A stretch of DNA of 64,000 bases from Shewanella insulae (GTDB lineage Bacteria; Pseudomonadota; Gammaproteobacteria; Enterobacterales; Shewanellaceae): NCBI RefSeq assembly GCF_009831655.1, contig NZ_WRPA01000009.1:124001-188000 (forward strand), written 5' to 3'. The translations under genes and the position numbers were made by a program. Every line of letters begins with the position of its first letter. The first letter of the stretch is position 1. Positions 27,778-36,959 of the stretch are shown piece after piece. Under the pieces are notes generated by a model. That model did not search any database. It was not told where the DNA came from and saw only the letters and a program-made list of their open reading frames with translations.

Positions 27778-29523
27778 ATGAAATCACATATTCAATCTTT
27801 GCTCGAACAAGCCATTCAAACCCTAAAACAGCAGGCGATCATTCCTGCCGATTTTGAGGCTCGTATTCAGGTTGACCGAACCAAAGACAAAACCCACGGT
27901 GATTTTGCCACCAACCTAGCCATGATGCTGACCAAGGTGGCTCGCAAGAATCCTCGTGAGGTCGCACAGCTGATAATCGATAGCCTGCCACAAGACAGCC
28001 AGGTGGCTAAAGTTGAGATCGCCGGCCCAGGTTTCATCAACTTCTTTATCGATGAGAACGCCTTGACCAACCAGCTGATGGCCGCCCTGAGCGACGATCA
28101 CCTTGGCGTGGTCCTGCCAACACCGCAGACAGTGGTGGTCGACTACTCGTCGCCAAACCTGGCCAAAGAGATGCACGTAGGTCACCTACGTTCAACCATT
28201 ATCGGTGACGCCGTGGTACGCGCGCTGGAGTTCCAGGGTCACAAGGTGATCCGCCAGAATCACGTCGGCGACTGGGGCACCCAGTTCGGCATGCTGCTGG
28301 CCTACATGGAAGAGCTACGCGCCCAGCAAGGCGAGCAAGCCCAGGTTGAACTGGCAGATCTCGAGAGCTTCTACCGCGCCGCCAAGGTACGTTTCGACGA
28401 GTCGGAAGAGTTTGCTACCCGCGCTCGCCAGCTCGTGGTTGAGCTGCAATCGGGCGACGAGTACTGCAACAAGCTATGGCGTGAATTTAACGATATCTCC
28501 CTGAGCCACTGTCATGAGGTTTATGAGCGTCTGGGCGTGAGCCTGACCCGCGCCGACGTGCGCGGCGAGAGCGCCTACAACGATGACCTCGAGCAGGTGG
28601 TACTGGATCTGGATGCCCAGGGCCTATTGTCTGAAAGTAACGGCGCCAAGGTGGTCTTCCAGGATGAGTTCCAAACCAAAGAGGGTGAACCACTGCCGGT
28701 GATCATCCAGAAGGCCGACGGCGGCTTCCTGTATGCCACCAGCGATCTGGCGGCGATGCGCTATCGCTCAAACGTACTCAAGGCCGACCGCGCCCTGTAC
28801 TTCGTCGACCTGCGTCAGGCGTTGCACTTCCAGCAGGTATTCAGCCTGGCCCGCACCGCTAACTTCGTTCGTCCAGAGATGAGTCTGGAACACATGGGCT
28901 TTGGCACCATGAACGGCGAAGATGGTCGCCCATTCAAGACCCGCTCTGGTGGGGTGGTCAAGCTGGTTGACCTGCTGAGCGAGGCCGAGACCCGTGCGCT
29001 GGAACTGGTACGCAGCAAGAATCCTGATATGGATGAAGAGGAGCTGGCTAAGATCGCCAAGGTGGTGGGTATCGCCTCGGTGAAATATGCCGATCTGTCG
29101 AAGAATCGCGCCAGCGACTACATCTTCAGCTTCGAGCAGATGCTGAGCTTCGAGGGCAACACGGCGCCTTACCTGCTTTACGCCTACACACGTGTTGCAG
29201 GCATCTTCAAGCGTGCGACCGATATCGACCTCACAGGCGCCAGCATCAAGCTGGAGCACGACAAAGAGAAAGAGTTGGGCAACAAGCTGGCCCAGTTTGC
29301 CGAGGTGCTAGGTCGCATGGTGGCCAAGGGTCAGCCTCACGCCCTGTGTGGCTACCTGTTTGAACTGGCGGGCGCCTTCTCAAGTTTCTACGAGGCCTGC
29401 CCAGTGCTGGCGGCCGACAGCGAAGATGAGAAGAAGAGCCGTCTATTGCTGGCACAACTGACCGCTAAGACGCTGAAGCAGGGCCTGGATCTACTGGGTA
29501 TCGAAACCTTAGAACGCATGTAG
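27778..29523 (+). CDS. argS: Arginyl-tRNA synthetase
   Basis: Class I aminoacyl-tRNA synthetase charging tRNA-Arg, 581 aa. It has the ArgRS-specific N-terminal Add-1 domain (about residues 1-100) and the HIGH-type motif as HVGH in [21 protein letters not shown]. There is no canonical KMSKS, as is usual for ArgRS; the matching region is [11 protein letters not shown]. The C-terminal DALR anticodon domain contains [15 protein letters not shown]. It sits 122 bp after priA and just before a SPOR protein. Confidence 0.97.
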   Translation: MKSHIQSLLEQAIQTLKQQAIIPADFEARIQVDRTKDKTHGDFATNLAMMLTKVARKNPREVAQLIIDSLPQDSQVAKVEIAGPGFINFFIDENALTNQLMAALSDDHLGVVLPTPQTVVVDYSSPNLAKEMHVGHLRSTIIGDAVVRALEFQGHKVIRQNHVGDWGTQFGMLLAYMEELRAQQGEQAQVELADLESFYRAAKVRFDESEEFATRARQLVVELQSGDEYCNKLWREFNDISLSHCHEVYERLGVSLTRADVRGESAYNDDLEQVVLDLDAQGLLSESNGAKVVFQDEFQTKEGEPLPVIIQKADGGFLYATSDLAAMRYRSNVLKADRALYFVDLRQALHFQQVFSLARTANFVRPEMSLEHMGFGTMNGEDGRPFKTRSGGVVKLVDLLSEAETRALELVRSKNPDMDEEELAKIAKVVGIASVKYADLSKNRASDYIFSFEQMLSFEGNTAPYLLYAYTRVAGIFKRATDIDLTGASIKLEHDKEKELGNKLAQFAEVLGRMVAKGQPHALCGYLFELAGAFSSFYEACPVLAADSEDEKKSRLLLAQLTAKTLKQGLDLLGIETLERM

Positions 29524-29537
29524 TATAGGGCGCCAGG

Positions 29538-30116
29538 ATGAGCAATCGCGATTACGCCAACAGAAGACCTGCCTCGAAAGGACGTAAGAAGAGCACGGGT
29601 GGCCGACGTCAGCCGGCACCAAAGCCGAGACGTTTCCCCTTCGTGCTCTCTCTGGTGACCCTAGGATTAGTAGGCGGTTTCGGCTACTTCCTCTGGAGCA
29701 TCAACGACAGCGCCGACAAAGTAGAGACTCAGCCCGAGGTACAAGCGGTTAAGCCTAAGGTGGTCAAGAAGGACCCCAATGCGCTGCCGCCTAAGCCCAA
29801 GGAGGAGTGGACCTACCAGGAGGAGCTGGAGAATAAGCAGGTCGAGGTGGATATCCCAGAAAACACCGCGCCGACCCGTCCCTATCAGATGCAATGCGGC
29901 TCCTTCAGGAAAGAGGCTCAGGCCAATGAGATGAAGGCGGTGATCGCCTTCCAGGGCCTGGAGGCGCAGGTGCGTAAGGTCAGCGGCAGCAACGGCACCT
30001 GGTATAAGGTGGTGCTCGGCCCCTATGAGCGTAAACGCCTTGCCGAGAAACATCGCCACATACTACAACGTGGCGGCCTCAACGGCTGTCAGATTTGGTT
30101 CTGGGAAGGCGGCTAG
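29538..30116 (+). CDS. SPOR-domain membrane protein (FtsN-like)
   Basis: Bitopic protein of 192 aa. It has a basic Lys/Arg/Pro-rich cytoplasmic start (about residues 1-33), one membrane helix (about 34-53), a Pro/Lys/Glu linker, and a C-terminal SPOR domain (about 112-190; YQMQCGSFRKEAQANEMKA and WYKVVLGPY). SPOR domains bind glycan lacking stem peptides at division sites. It starts 14 bp after argS, so the two are probably cotranscribed. It is FtsN-like in layout, but too short and diverged for me to assign ftsN firmly. Confidence 0.85.
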   Translation: MSNRDYANRRPASKGRKKSTGGRRQPAPKPRRFPFVLSLVTLGLVGGFGYFLWSINDSADKVETQPEVQAVKPKVVKKDPNALPPKPKEEWTYQEELENKQVEVDIPENTAPTRPYQMQCGSFRKEAQANEMKAVIAFQGLEAQVRKVSGSNGTWYKVVLGPYERKRLAEKHRHILQRGGLNGCQIWFWEGG

Positions 30117-30127
30117 CCTTAGCAGAC

Positions 30128-30156
30128 TAAAGACGGGCCCTGGTCCGTTTTTTTAT
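30128..30156 (+). terminator. Terminator after SPOR gene
   Basis: The short hairpin ACGGgccctggtCCGT followed by a run of seven T lies about 15 bp past the SPOR-gene stop. Confidence 0.7.
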
Positions 30157-30167
30157 GTTTGAGGCAA

Positions 30168-30199
30168 TAAAAAAGCCAGCGTAATGCTGGCTTTTTATT
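30168..30199. terminator. Bidirectional terminator before curlin gene end
   Basis: The hairpin AAAAAGCCAGC-gtaat-GCTGGCTTTTT has A and T runs on both sides. It lies between the convergent SPOR and curlin-repeat genes and can serve both. Confidence 0.88.
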
Positions 30200-30214
30200 G
30201 TCTGCGTTAATCGC

Positions 30215-31909
30215 TTAGTTCTGCGTGATGGTCGCCGTGTTACCGAAACCACCAGCCTGCATGATAGAAGCACTATCGTTCATGCCCAGCTGGTTGATGG
30301 TCGCCAGGTTGTGTGCGCCATCAAGCCCCAGGCCAGATTGCTCGATCATGGCGTAGTTGTCATCGCCCTGTTGTAGCAGCACGGCGTCATTGTATTCGCC
30401 ACCGCTCTGGTAAACCCAACCTTCGTTGTTATTGCCTGTCTGGTCGATATCGGCCGCACCGAAATCGCCCATCTGAGCGACAGTCACGCGGTTTAGCGAA
30501 GCAGTCTGGTCGATGTCAGCCATGTTCTCTGTGCCGCTCTGGCTTACCATAGCACCTTGATCTAGGCCATCTTGATTGATGTTCACCATACCGCCCACGC
30601 TAGCAGTTTGATTTACGTCGGCATTCAACTGGCTACCCGGGCCCTGGGCCACAAATACCGCCGAACCGTTAACACCAGACTGCATCACAGTGGCAGTAGA
30701 TTCGACAGCCTGATCCTGAGCCACGACAACGTTACCGTTTTCGCTGGCATCGATCTGATCGATGAACACCTTGGCGTTGTCAGATTCGTTAAGCTGGCTC
30801 ACCAGGGCGATGTTGCCGTTACCCGCCTGGTTTACACTGGCCTCTGCCATGAACGAAGTATCTTGGTTGATGTTCACGTTATTGAGGTTACCCACTGTGG
30901 TCACGGTAGCCGACGCTGGCTCATGAGAACCAAAGCCATACTGACGCACTGTCGTGGTGTTGGTATTACCGGTCACATTCACGGTCGCGATACTGTCATT
31001 CACATGCTCTTGATTAACTGAGGCGATGTTAGACTCACCATTTTGCATCACGCTCAGGCTGGTGTTGATGGCATGCTGTTGCAGTGTGTTCACCTGGTTG
31101 AAGCTGTCGGTTTGCGACACGCTCGCGGTGGCATTCAGGCTGTTATCATCCTGAGTCACGCTCGCCAGGTTATCGCTGCCGTTGCTCTGGGTCACATCGG
31201 CGGTGCCGATTGAGCCGTTGATCTGGTTAATGGTGATGCTCGAGTCGGCAGAGCCATCCTGAGTCGCCGTTGCCACAGAGCTGTTGGTGATCTGATTAAT
31301 CGCAACAACCGAACGCTCGGCGTTGTTCATCTGATTAACGTTAGCAATGTTCTCGGCGCCGGTCTGTACTACGGTCGACAGGGCGTCGGTAGAGGTATCT
31401 TGATCTGTGTTAGCACTGTTGTTGTTGCCAGTCTGCAATATGGTTGAACCGGCTGGGTTATGGATGCCGAAACCATACTGTCTGATGTTGGCGTTGTTGG
31501 TGTTGCCTTGTTGCACAACGATCGCCTGCGAGTCGTTAACATGCAGCTGGTTCACATCGGCGTTGTTGCTCTCACCGGCCTGGGTAACCGTCGCATGAGT
31601 GTTGTCCATGTGCTCTTGGTTAACGGTAGCGTTATTTGACGACACAGACTGAGTCACCATGGCGCTAGAGTTCGCGACGCCGCCGATCTGGTTGATGGTG
31701 GCCGTTTGTGCATCACCGGCTTGGTCGATAGTCGCCGAGCTGTCGAAACCCAGGGCGGTATTGATGGTCGCGGTATGGTTAGAACCTGACTGCACGGTAG
31801 TCGCCAGGTTACCCGAACCATTTTGTGAAGTTGTCGCCGTGCTGTCGGCAGCATGGGCGGTACCTATTGTCATCGCAATGGCGGCGGCCAGTGGAAGTAG
31901 CTTTGTCAT
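30215..31909 (-). CDS. Long curlin-repeat protein, putative functional amyloid
   Basis: Predicted secreted amyloid-type protein of 564 aa. It has a signal peptide (MTKLLPLAAAIAMTIGTAHA, cleavage after residue 20), then curlin-type repeats of about 22 residues such as NNADVNQLHVNDSQAIVVQQGNT to the C-terminus. It is rich in Asn, Gln, Ala, Ser and Thr and contains no Cys. E. coli CsgA is about 150 aa, so this is several times longer. A 179-residue superrepeat is visible: IRQYGFG at 142-148 recurs as VRQYGFG at 321-327 with matching flanks. No csgB/E/F/G-like genes lie nearby, so secretion partners must be elsewhere if used. Probably monocistronic. Confidence 0.85.
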   Translation of the reverse strand: MTKLLPLAAAIAMTIGTAHAADSTATTSQNGSGNLATTVQSGSNHTATINTALGFDSSATIDQAGDAQTATINQIGGVANSSAMVTQSVSSNNATVNQEHMDNTHATVTQAGESNNADVNQLHVNDSQAIVVQQGNTNNANIRQYGFGIHNPAGSTILQTGNNNSANTDQDTSTDALSTVVQTGAENIANVNQMNNAERSVVAINQITNSSVATATQDGSADSSITINQINGSIGTADVTQSNGSDNLASVTQDDNSLNATASVSQTDSFNQVNTLQQHAINTSLSVMQNGESNIASVNQEHVNDSIATVNVTGNTNTTTVRQYGFGSHEPASATVTTVGNLNNVNINQDTSFMAEASVNQAGNGNIALVSQLNESDNAKVFIDQIDASENGNVVVAQDQAVESTATVMQSGVNGSAVFVAQGPGSQLNADVNQTASVGGMVNINQDGLDQGAMVSQSGTENMADIDQTASLNRVTVAQMGDFGAADIDQTGNNNEGWVYQSGGEYNDAVLLQQGDDNYAMIEQSGLGLDGAHNLATINQLGMNDSASIMQAGGFGNTATITQN

Positions 31910-32502
31910 GAGTAATATCCTTTACTAAATTTATCTGTCGGGGTGCTCGCCTGAGGCAACCCCTTTGCGCACCACATTGGTGGTGCAATCCTATGCAAGT
32001 CGCAGCAGTAACATGAAACTGCGATTACCAGATGCCGAATCTTCTTCGCCCATCACTCGATGTTGGCGCATCCTGCGAAGATCCCGACAAGCGTCACCGT
32101 GCAACCTCCGGCCTGTCGACCCCTACACCGCGAACCGTTTTCCTTTCATCCCTTGTTTAAAACAAGCGGTTTGAAAACAAGTACCAACCTAAGCTGGCAG
32201 GCAAAAGTATGCGGACAAGCCACTCTCCCTTCATCCAGCTAAGGTATTAAAGCCCCGCTCCAAGCGGCTAATTTTACCCAGGAATGCCCCCTCTTTAGTA
32301 TTAGCCTCTGTGTCATACTCGGATGCTTAAGATGATAAAAGTAAAAGGCTTTTATACCGCAGAGGCGCAAAACTCGGCGTTTCACCGATTGAGTAGGTAA
32401 ACCTATGGTTGATCTCCCTTGAAAAACGAAATGCCACCCCCATATCTAAACCATTGTCCACCGATGAGTTTCCTACTCGTCGGCTAGAGAAGAGGAAATA
32501 CC
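31910..32502. other. Long intergenic region between curlin gene and hslV
   Basis: This 593-bp divergent region has no gene I can support. It holds two stems close to the curlin start: GGGGT/ACCCC (about 31940-31962) and GCACCAC-attg-GTGGTGC at 31969-31986. It also has a palindrome CTTGTTT-a-AAACAAG at 32152-32166 and the hslVU sigma-32 promoter at 32418-32445. The length suggests a long untranslated leader or several regulator sites for the curlin gene. Confidence 0.6.
32418..32445 (+). promoter_or_regulatory. Sigma-32 heat-shock promoter of hslVU
   Basis: CTTGAAA (32418-32424), a 13-bp spacer and CCCCATAT (32438-32445) match the RpoH promoter consensus. Transcription would start about 50 bp before the hslV GTG. 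HslVU is a classic heat-shock operon, which fits. Confidence 0.9.
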
Positions 32503-33027
32503 GTGACCACAATCGTTTCAGTACGTCGCAACAACCAAGTTGTCATCGCCGGAGACGGCCAGGTATCACTGGGAAACACAGTGATGAAAGGAAACGCTAA
32601 AAAGGTTCGACGCCTATATAACAACAAGGTCCTCGCGGGCTTTGCCGGCGGCACCGCCGACGCCTTTACCCTATTTGAACGTTTCGAAGCCAAGTTAGAA
32701 ATGCATCAGGGCCATCTGATGCGCGCCGCGGTCGAGATGGCCAAAGATTGGCGCTCAGACAAGGTGCTGCGCAAACTCGAGGCCCTCTTGGCAGTGGCCG
32801 ACACAGAGTGCAGCCTGATCATCACAGGTAACGGTGATGTGGTGCAGCCGGAAAACGATCTAATCGCCATAGGTTCAGGCGGCAACTTTGCCCAGTCAGC
32901 GGCCACTGCGCTATTGGAAAATACCGATCTCAGCGCCAAAGAGATCGCCGAGAAGTCTTTGACCATTGCCGGTGACATCTGTGTATTCACCAACCAATTC
33001 AAGACGATCGAAGAACTGAATTACTAA
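32503..33027 (+). CDS. hslV: ATP-dependent protease subunit HslV (ClpQ)
   Basis: Proteolytic subunit of the HslUV protease, a double hexamer related to proteasome beta subunits. The 174 aa start with GTG at 32503, preceded by GAGGAAA. After Met removal the catalytic Thr is exposed ([20 protein letters not shown]). Further motifs are VKGNAKK-like [11 protein letters not shown] and [11 protein letters not shown]. It is followed by hslU after 55 bp. Confidence 0.97.
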   Translation: MTTIVSVRRNNQVVIAGDGQVSLGNTVMKGNAKKVRRLYNNKVLAGFAGGTADAFTLFERFEAKLEMHQGHLMRAAVEMAKDWRSDKVLRKLEALLAVADTECSLIITGNGDVVQPENDLIAIGSGGNFAQSAATALLENTDLSAKEIAEKSLTIAGDICVFTNQFKTIEELNY

Positions 33028-33082
33028 CACTGAGCCCGCTCACTGTTAACAAACATATGCACCCAAGCATTAAGGGATATTT

Positions 33083-34408
33083 ATGTCTGAGATGACTCCA
33101 CGCGAGATTGTTCACGAGCTGGACAGCCACATCATTGGCCAGCAAAACGCCAAGCGTTCGGTCGCAATCGCCCTGCGTAACCGCTGGCGCCGTATGCAGC
33201 TTGAGGCCGAGCTGCGCCAAGAGGTCACCCCAAAGAACATTCTGATGATAGGCCCCACGGGTGTAGGTAAGACAGAGATCGCCCGCCGCCTAGCCAAACT
33301 GGCCAAGGCACCTTTTATCAAAGTAGAAGCGACTAAGTTTACCGAAGTCGGCTATGTAGGTAAGGAGGTCGAGCAGATCATCCGCGACCTCACCGACGCC
33401 GCCGTCAAGCTGACCCGCGAAGAGCAGATGGCCAAGTGTAAGTTCAGGGCCGAAGAAGCGGCCGAAGAGCGCATTCTCGACGCCCTGCTGCCTAAGCCGA
33501 AGGAAGACTGGGACAGTGAGCAGAAAGATGACACCAGTACCCGCCAGGTATTTCGTAAGAAGCTGCGCGAAGGCCAGCTGGACGACAAAGAGATCGAAAT
33601 CGATATCGCCGCGCCTCAGGTGGGCATAGAGATCATGTCACCGCCAGGCATGGAGGAGATGACCAATCAGCTGCAGAGCATGTTCCAAAACATGGGCCCA
33701 GGCGCCAGCAAGCGTCGTAAGATGCCAATCAAGGAGGCCTATAAGCTATTGATCGAAGAGGAAGCCGCCAAGCTGGTAAACCCTGACGATCTTAAGGAAC
33801 AGGCGATCGAACTGGTCGAGCAGCACGGCATCGTCTTCTTAGACGAGATCGACAAGATCTGTAAGCGTGGCGACACCTCGGGCCCAGACGTCTCTCGCGA
33901 AGGGGTTCAGCGTGACCTGCTACCTCTGGTGGAAGGTTGCACGGTCAACACCAAGCACGGCATGGTTAAGACTGACCATATCCTGTTTATCGCCTCGGGT
34001 GCCTTCCAGATGTCTAAGCCGTCGGATCTCATCCCTGAGCTACAGGGTCGTCTGCCGATCCGCGTCGAACTGGAAGCCCTGTCTGCCGACGACTTCAAAC
34101 GCATCCTCACCGAGCCCCATGCCTCGCTCACTGAGCAGTATGTGGCCCTGATGGGCACCGAAGGCGTTAAGGTGGAGTTTAGCGAGTCAGGTATCGAGCG
34201 TATCGCCCAGGCTGCCTGGCAGGTGAACGAGCGCACCGAAAACATTGGTGCGCGCCGCCTACATACCGTGATGGAGCGTCTGATGGAAGATCTCTCCTTC
34301 GAGGCCTCGGACAAATCGGGCAGCACCACGGTGATCGATGCCGACTATGTCAACGCTCACCTAGATAACTTGGTGCAGGACGAAGATCTCAGCCGCTTCA
34401 TCCTGTAA
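33083..34408 (+). CDS. hslU: ATP-dependent protease ATPase subunit HslU (ClpY)
   Basis: AAA+ unfoldase that feeds substrates into HslV, 441 aa. It begins [20 protein letters not shown]. Walker [10 protein letters not shown] is near residue 58, with the pore-loop region [12 protein letters not shown]. An intermediate I-domain (about 110-240), Walker [12 protein letters not shown], and the C-terminal tail LSRFIL that inserts into HslV to activate it are all visible. It ends in a strong terminator. Confidence 0.98.
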   Translation: MSEMTPREIVHELDSHIIGQQNAKRSVAIALRNRWRRMQLEAELRQEVTPKNILMIGPTGVGKTEIARRLAKLAKAPFIKVEATKFTEVGYVGKEVEQIIRDLTDAAVKLTREEQMAKCKFRAEEAAEERILDALLPKPKEDWDSEQKDDTSTRQVFRKKLREGQLDDKEIEIDIAAPQVGIEIMSPPGMEEMTNQLQSMFQNMGPGASKRRKMPIKEAYKLLIEEEAAKLVNPDDLKEQAIELVEQHGIVFLDEIDKICKRGDTSGPDVSREGVQRDLLPLVEGCTVNTKHGMVKTDHILFIASGAFQMSKPSDLIPELQGRLPIRVELEALSADDFKRILTEPHASLTEQYVALMGTEGVKVEFSESGIERIAQAAWQVNERTENIGARRLHTVMERLMEDLSFEASDKSGSTTVIDADYVNAHLDNLVQDEDLSRFIL

Positions 34409-34413
34409 ACTTA

Positions 34414-34449
34414 AAGGGCCCGTCAGTTCCCCTGCGGGCCCTCTTTTTT
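34414..34449 (+). terminator. Terminator after hslU
   Basis: The hairpin AGGGCCCG-tcagttcccctg-CGGGCCCT followed by TTTTTT lies about 6 bp after the hslU stop. Confidence 0.9.
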
Positions 34450-34484
34450 AACCAGGGACACACTCCCACGAATAGGCGAAGCAT

Positions 34485-34880
34485 ATGAGCCCCCAAAGCG
34501 ATACGCCCAAGGTCACTGGGCTAAAACTCAAACGTAAGTCGCGCCAGCTGGAGATAAGTTTCGACAACGGTCAGCAATATACCTTGAGCTGTGAGCTATT
34601 AAGGGTCTACTCCCCTTCGGCCGAGGTCCATGGTCACGGCAATCCAGTGCTAGTCACCCACAAGAAGAACGTCAATATCGACGCCATCACCCCTGTGGGC
34701 AACTATGCGGTCAAGCTGGTATTCGACGACGGCCACGACACAGGCCTCTACTCCTGGAAGGTGCTCTATGACCTGGCCACCAATCAGGTAGATCTGTGGG
34801 AAAACTATCTGGCAAGGCTGCGCGCTGCCAAAGCCAGCCGCGAGCCGCTGATCGACATGGCCGTGAAGTATCACACCTAA
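34485..34880 (+). CDS. DUF971 (gamma-butyrobetaine hydroxylase-like N-terminal domain) protein
   Basis: Small cytoplasmic protein of 131 aa. It shows the DUF971/GBBH-like N-terminal fold: LKLKRKSRQLEISFDNGQQY, then LSCELLRVYSPSAEV, VTPVGNYAV-like NAVK region (ITPVGNYAVKLVF) and DGHDTGLYSWKVLYDL. Proteins of this size lie next to hslVU in many gammaproteobacteria. The domain is thought to have a metal or Fe-S-related role, but a specific function is not known. Confidence 0.85.
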   Translation: MSPQSDTPKVTGLKLKRKSRQLEISFDNGQQYTLSCELLRVYSPSAEVHGHGNPVLVTHKKNVNIDAITPVGNYAVKLVFDDGHDTGLYSWKVLYDLATNQVDLWENYLARLRAAKASREPLIDMAVKYHT

Positions 34881-34901
34881 CTCTAAAATCACACGCCTCC
34901 T

Positions 34902-35336
34902 TTGTCTAAGCTCAAAGCCGATGTCACCATACTGCAAGCCGGACTCTTCAGTCGTTGGGATGAAGAGAGCCCGGATCTGCCTAAGTTTCTCAAGGCCACA
35001 GTCCATGTACCGGCCGAGATAGACATAGAGTTTGGTTTCATTGCCCGCATCCGCAAAGCCAAGAATCGTAAACTCAGCTACTGCATCTATCATCCCCATA
35101 TTCCCGACCAGCATGGCAATGTTCGCCCCCCCTTCGAGGGCGAGCTGTTTGTCGAGTCCAACGACTGGAAGTTCTATCTGGGTGACACCATCTGGGCGCC
35201 CGAGCATGACAAGGTGGGCAGGTGGCGCATGACACTATCCCTGGGCGACGAGGTAGTTGCCGAGAAAACCTTTCATGTGCATCTTAACGATGAGGAGAGT
35301 CAGGTGGCGAACTTCTGGAAACGCAGGGGCTTCTAA
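34902..35336 (+). CDS. DUF3859-like conserved protein
   Basis: Uncharacterised 144-aa protein. The first in-frame start is TTG at 34902 (SKLKADVTILQAGLFSRWD); there is no clear Shine-Dalgarno site, so the start is less certain. It is predicted cytoplasmic and beta-rich, with IRKAKNRKLSYCIYHPHIPD and WRMTLSLGDEVVAEKTFHV. It resembles DUF3859 from memory. It lies 21 bp after the DUF971 gene and may be cotranscribed. No function can be inferred. Confidence 0.65.
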   Translation: MSKLKADVTILQAGLFSRWDEESPDLPKFLKATVHVPAEIDIEFGFIARIRKAKNRKLSYCIYHPHIPDQHGNVRPPFEGELFVESNDWKFYLGDTIWAPEHDKVGRWRMTLSLGDEVVAEKTFHVHLNDEESQVANFWKRRGF

Positions 35337-35427
35337 GCACCAATGCTCGGCCAACATTGAGCAATATGAGTCAGGCAAAGCCGACCGTCTCGTCGCACAA
35401 TGATCGCTCACTTGAAAAGGGATGCAT

Positions 35428-36294
35428 ATGAACCGAGCAGCGCACCAGGCCTACAGTCAACGAATCCAGACGGTTTGTGACTATATCGCTAAACATCTGG
35501 ACCAGCCCCTGACACTGGAACAACTGAGCCAGAAGGCGCACTTCTCCAAGTATCATTTTCATCGCCAGTTTCAGGTGTATACCGGCATAACCTTAGGTAA
35601 ATACATCAGCCTGCTCAGGCTGAAGCGGGCCTCGTACCGATTAGTGTTTCACCCCGAACTGAAGATCACCGACATCGCCCTCGATGCCGGATTTGAGAAC
35701 GGCGAATCCTTCTCCCGAGCCTTTAAGCAGGTATTTGCCCAAACGCCGACCCAGTTCAGGTTAACCCCCAAGTGGGAACAATGGAGTCAGCAATATGCCA
35801 AGGTCAACTATACAAGGAGAGAAACTGTGCAGATAAGACTCACCCAAAGAGACGATATCAAGGTCGCCGTGCTGGAACACCAAGGCAGCCCGGCCTCACT
35901 GAATAACTCGATTCAACAATTTATCAACTGGCGTAAGCAGAGCGGCGAATCCCCGGTGGCCAGCAGCCTGACTCTGGGCGTGCCCTTTAACGACCCCAAC
36001 ACGGTAGCGCCAGAGGCGTTTCGCTTCGACATCTGCGGCTCAGTAACGGCAGAGGTCAAGGCCAACGACTTTGGGGTGATCACCAAGACGATCCCCGGCG
36101 GTCGCTGCGCCGTGATCCGCCACCAAGGGCCACACGATCAGATGGACGATAAGATCTATCAATTCTACCGTGACTGGTTGCCCGAGAGCGGCGAAGAGCT
36201 GAGGGACTTCCCCCTCTACTTCGAGTACCACAACTTCTTTCCCGAAGTGGCGGAGCATGAGCTAATCACCGACATCTATTTTTCTCTCGTCTAA
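35428..36294 (+). CDS. AraC-family regulator with GyrI-like effector domain
   Basis: Transcription regulator of 288 aa. I prefer the ATG at 35428, seven bases after AAAAGG, over the ATG at 35422. Two helix-turn-helix motifs form the N-terminal AraC domain (about 8-108; LTLEQLSQKAHFSKYHFHRQF and ITDIALDAGFENGESFSRAF). A C-terminal GyrI-like/SOUL-type domain (about 128-288) probably binds a small hydrophobic or cationic ligand. Rob, SoxS-type and BmrR-like regulators use similar parts. The target genes are not obvious from its neighbours. Confidence 0.9.
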   Translation: MNRAAHQAYSQRIQTVCDYIAKHLDQPLTLEQLSQKAHFSKYHFHRQFQVYTGITLGKYISLLRLKRASYRLVFHPELKITDIALDAGFENGESFSRAFKQVFAQTPTQFRLTPKWEQWSQQYAKVNYTRRETVQIRLTQRDDIKVAVLEHQGSPASLNNSIQQFINWRKQSGESPVASSLTLGVPFNDPNTVAPEAFRFDICGSVTAEVKANDFGVITKTIPGGRCAVIRHQGPHDQMDDKIYQFYRDWLPESGEELRDFPLYFEYHNFFPEVAEHELITDIYFSLV

Positions 36295-36394
36295 GCTCAT
36301 GAGTTCACGGTCTAATGTCGCTCGTGTTGGTTGTTAACACAGCCCCAGAGGACAGAATGAAAAGCGCCGACAAGGCAGTGCCCAGCACTCGAAA

Positions 36395-36441
36395 GCTAGA
36401 ACGAAAAAAGGCTTCCATTTCTGGAAGCCCTTTTTCTTAAT
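36395..36441 (-). repeat. 47-bp repeat copy 1 (tRNA terminator duplicate)
   Basis: It differs from copy 2 (36632-36678) at a single base. It contains GGCTTCCA-tttc-TGGAAGCC with flanking A and T runs. On the minus strand it is a terminator for the relic tRNA just above it. Confidence 0.85.
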
Positions 36442-36490
36442 TTGGTGAAGTGATAGCTAGGTTTAAATGTTAGGAACCCGGCGGTTTCTC
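36442..36490 (-). pseudogene. Decayed tRNA 3' end, relic 1
   Basis: Read on the minus strand it ends CTATCACTTCACCA with an upstream T-arm-like TTTAAACC. This aligns with the 3' end of the intact tRNA-Ser (CTATCTCTCCGCCA). No 5' half, D-arm or anticodon arm can be drawn. It is followed by a tRNA-type terminator. Confidence 0.5.
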
Positions 36491-36514
36491 ATTTCCTATA
36501 TGCTAGATAGCACA

Positions 36515-36538
36515 AAGCCCGCTAAAAAGCGGGCTTTG
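36515..36538. terminator. Hairpin terminator between tRNA relics
   Basis: The hairpin AAAGCCCGCT-aaaa-AGCGGGCTTT has A and T residues at its ends. On the minus strand it follows relic 2 at the same distance that the other terminators follow their tRNA ends. Confidence 0.75.
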
Positions 36539-36544
36539 TTAATG

Positions 36545-36592
36545 TGGCAGAGGGATAGCCAGATCTAAACATTAGGGACCCTAGGTTCAAAT
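36545..36592 (-). pseudogene. Decayed tRNA 3' end, relic 2
   Basis: The minus-strand end reads GGCTATCCCTCTGCCA with a T-arm-like GTTTAGATC. It matches relic 1 at about three quarters of positions and the intact tRNA-Ser more weakly. No complete cloverleaf is possible. Confidence 0.5.
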
Positions 36593-36631
36593 TACTTTTT
36601 TGCTTAGTCGCTTAGGTACAACTCAACTAAG

Positions 36632-36678
36632 GCTAGAACGAAAAAAGGCTTCCATTTCTGGAAGCCTTTTTTCTTAAT
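36632..36678 (-). terminator. Terminator of tRNA-Ser (47-bp repeat copy 2)
   Basis: The hairpin GGCTTCCA-gaaa-TGGAAGCC plus a T run on the minus strand lies directly after the tRNA-Ser 3' CCA. It is near-identical to copy 1 at 36395-36441. Confidence 0.88.
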
Positions 36679-36679
36679 G

Positions 36680-36770
36680 TGGCGGAGAGATAGGGATTTG
36701 AACCCTAGACGGGCTATAAACCCGTGCCGGTTTTCAAGACCGGTGCATTCGACCACTCTGCCATCTCTCC
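36680..36770 (-). tRNA. tRNA-Ser(UGA)
   Basis: A 91-nt class II tRNA. The acceptor stem GGAGAGA pairs with TCTCTCC, followed by G and encoded CCA. The D-arm contains GAGTGGTCGAA. The anticodon stem-loop ACCGG-TCTTGAAAA-CCGG gives anticodon TGA. The long variable arm ACGGGTTTATAGCCCGT is typical of Ser. The T-arm is GGGTTCAAATCCC. Followed by a terminator on the minus strand. Confidence 0.97.
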
Positions 36771-36959
36771 GAACGCCGAGAATAGTAAGGAAATGGACTT
36801 TAAATGTAAAGCCTAAATTTCACTAACTGAGCAACAAATAATCCATTAAGGCATTTTTCGATGACAAATGCCTTAAAAACAACCTTTTCTGACCTATTAC
36901 AAGGATCAAACACCTTCTCAGGGTGTAATATAGGCACAAAGCCAATCTAAGGTAGCAAG

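Larger units (their letters stand above)
36295..36679. other. Intergenic region with tRNA relics and terminators
   Basis: There is no protein gene here. The region holds a 47-bp direct repeat (terminator of tRNA-Ser) at 36395-36441 and 36632-36678, another terminator hairpin at 36515-36538, and two decayed tRNA 3' ends. Each relic follows a terminator just as the intact tRNA does. It reads as an eroded tandem tRNA array. Confidence 0.65.

Noticed and set aside
30215..31909. Regular repeats that could suggest a CRISPR array
   Set aside because: The repeats are in one long open frame, are imperfect, and encode curlin-type units behind a signal peptide.
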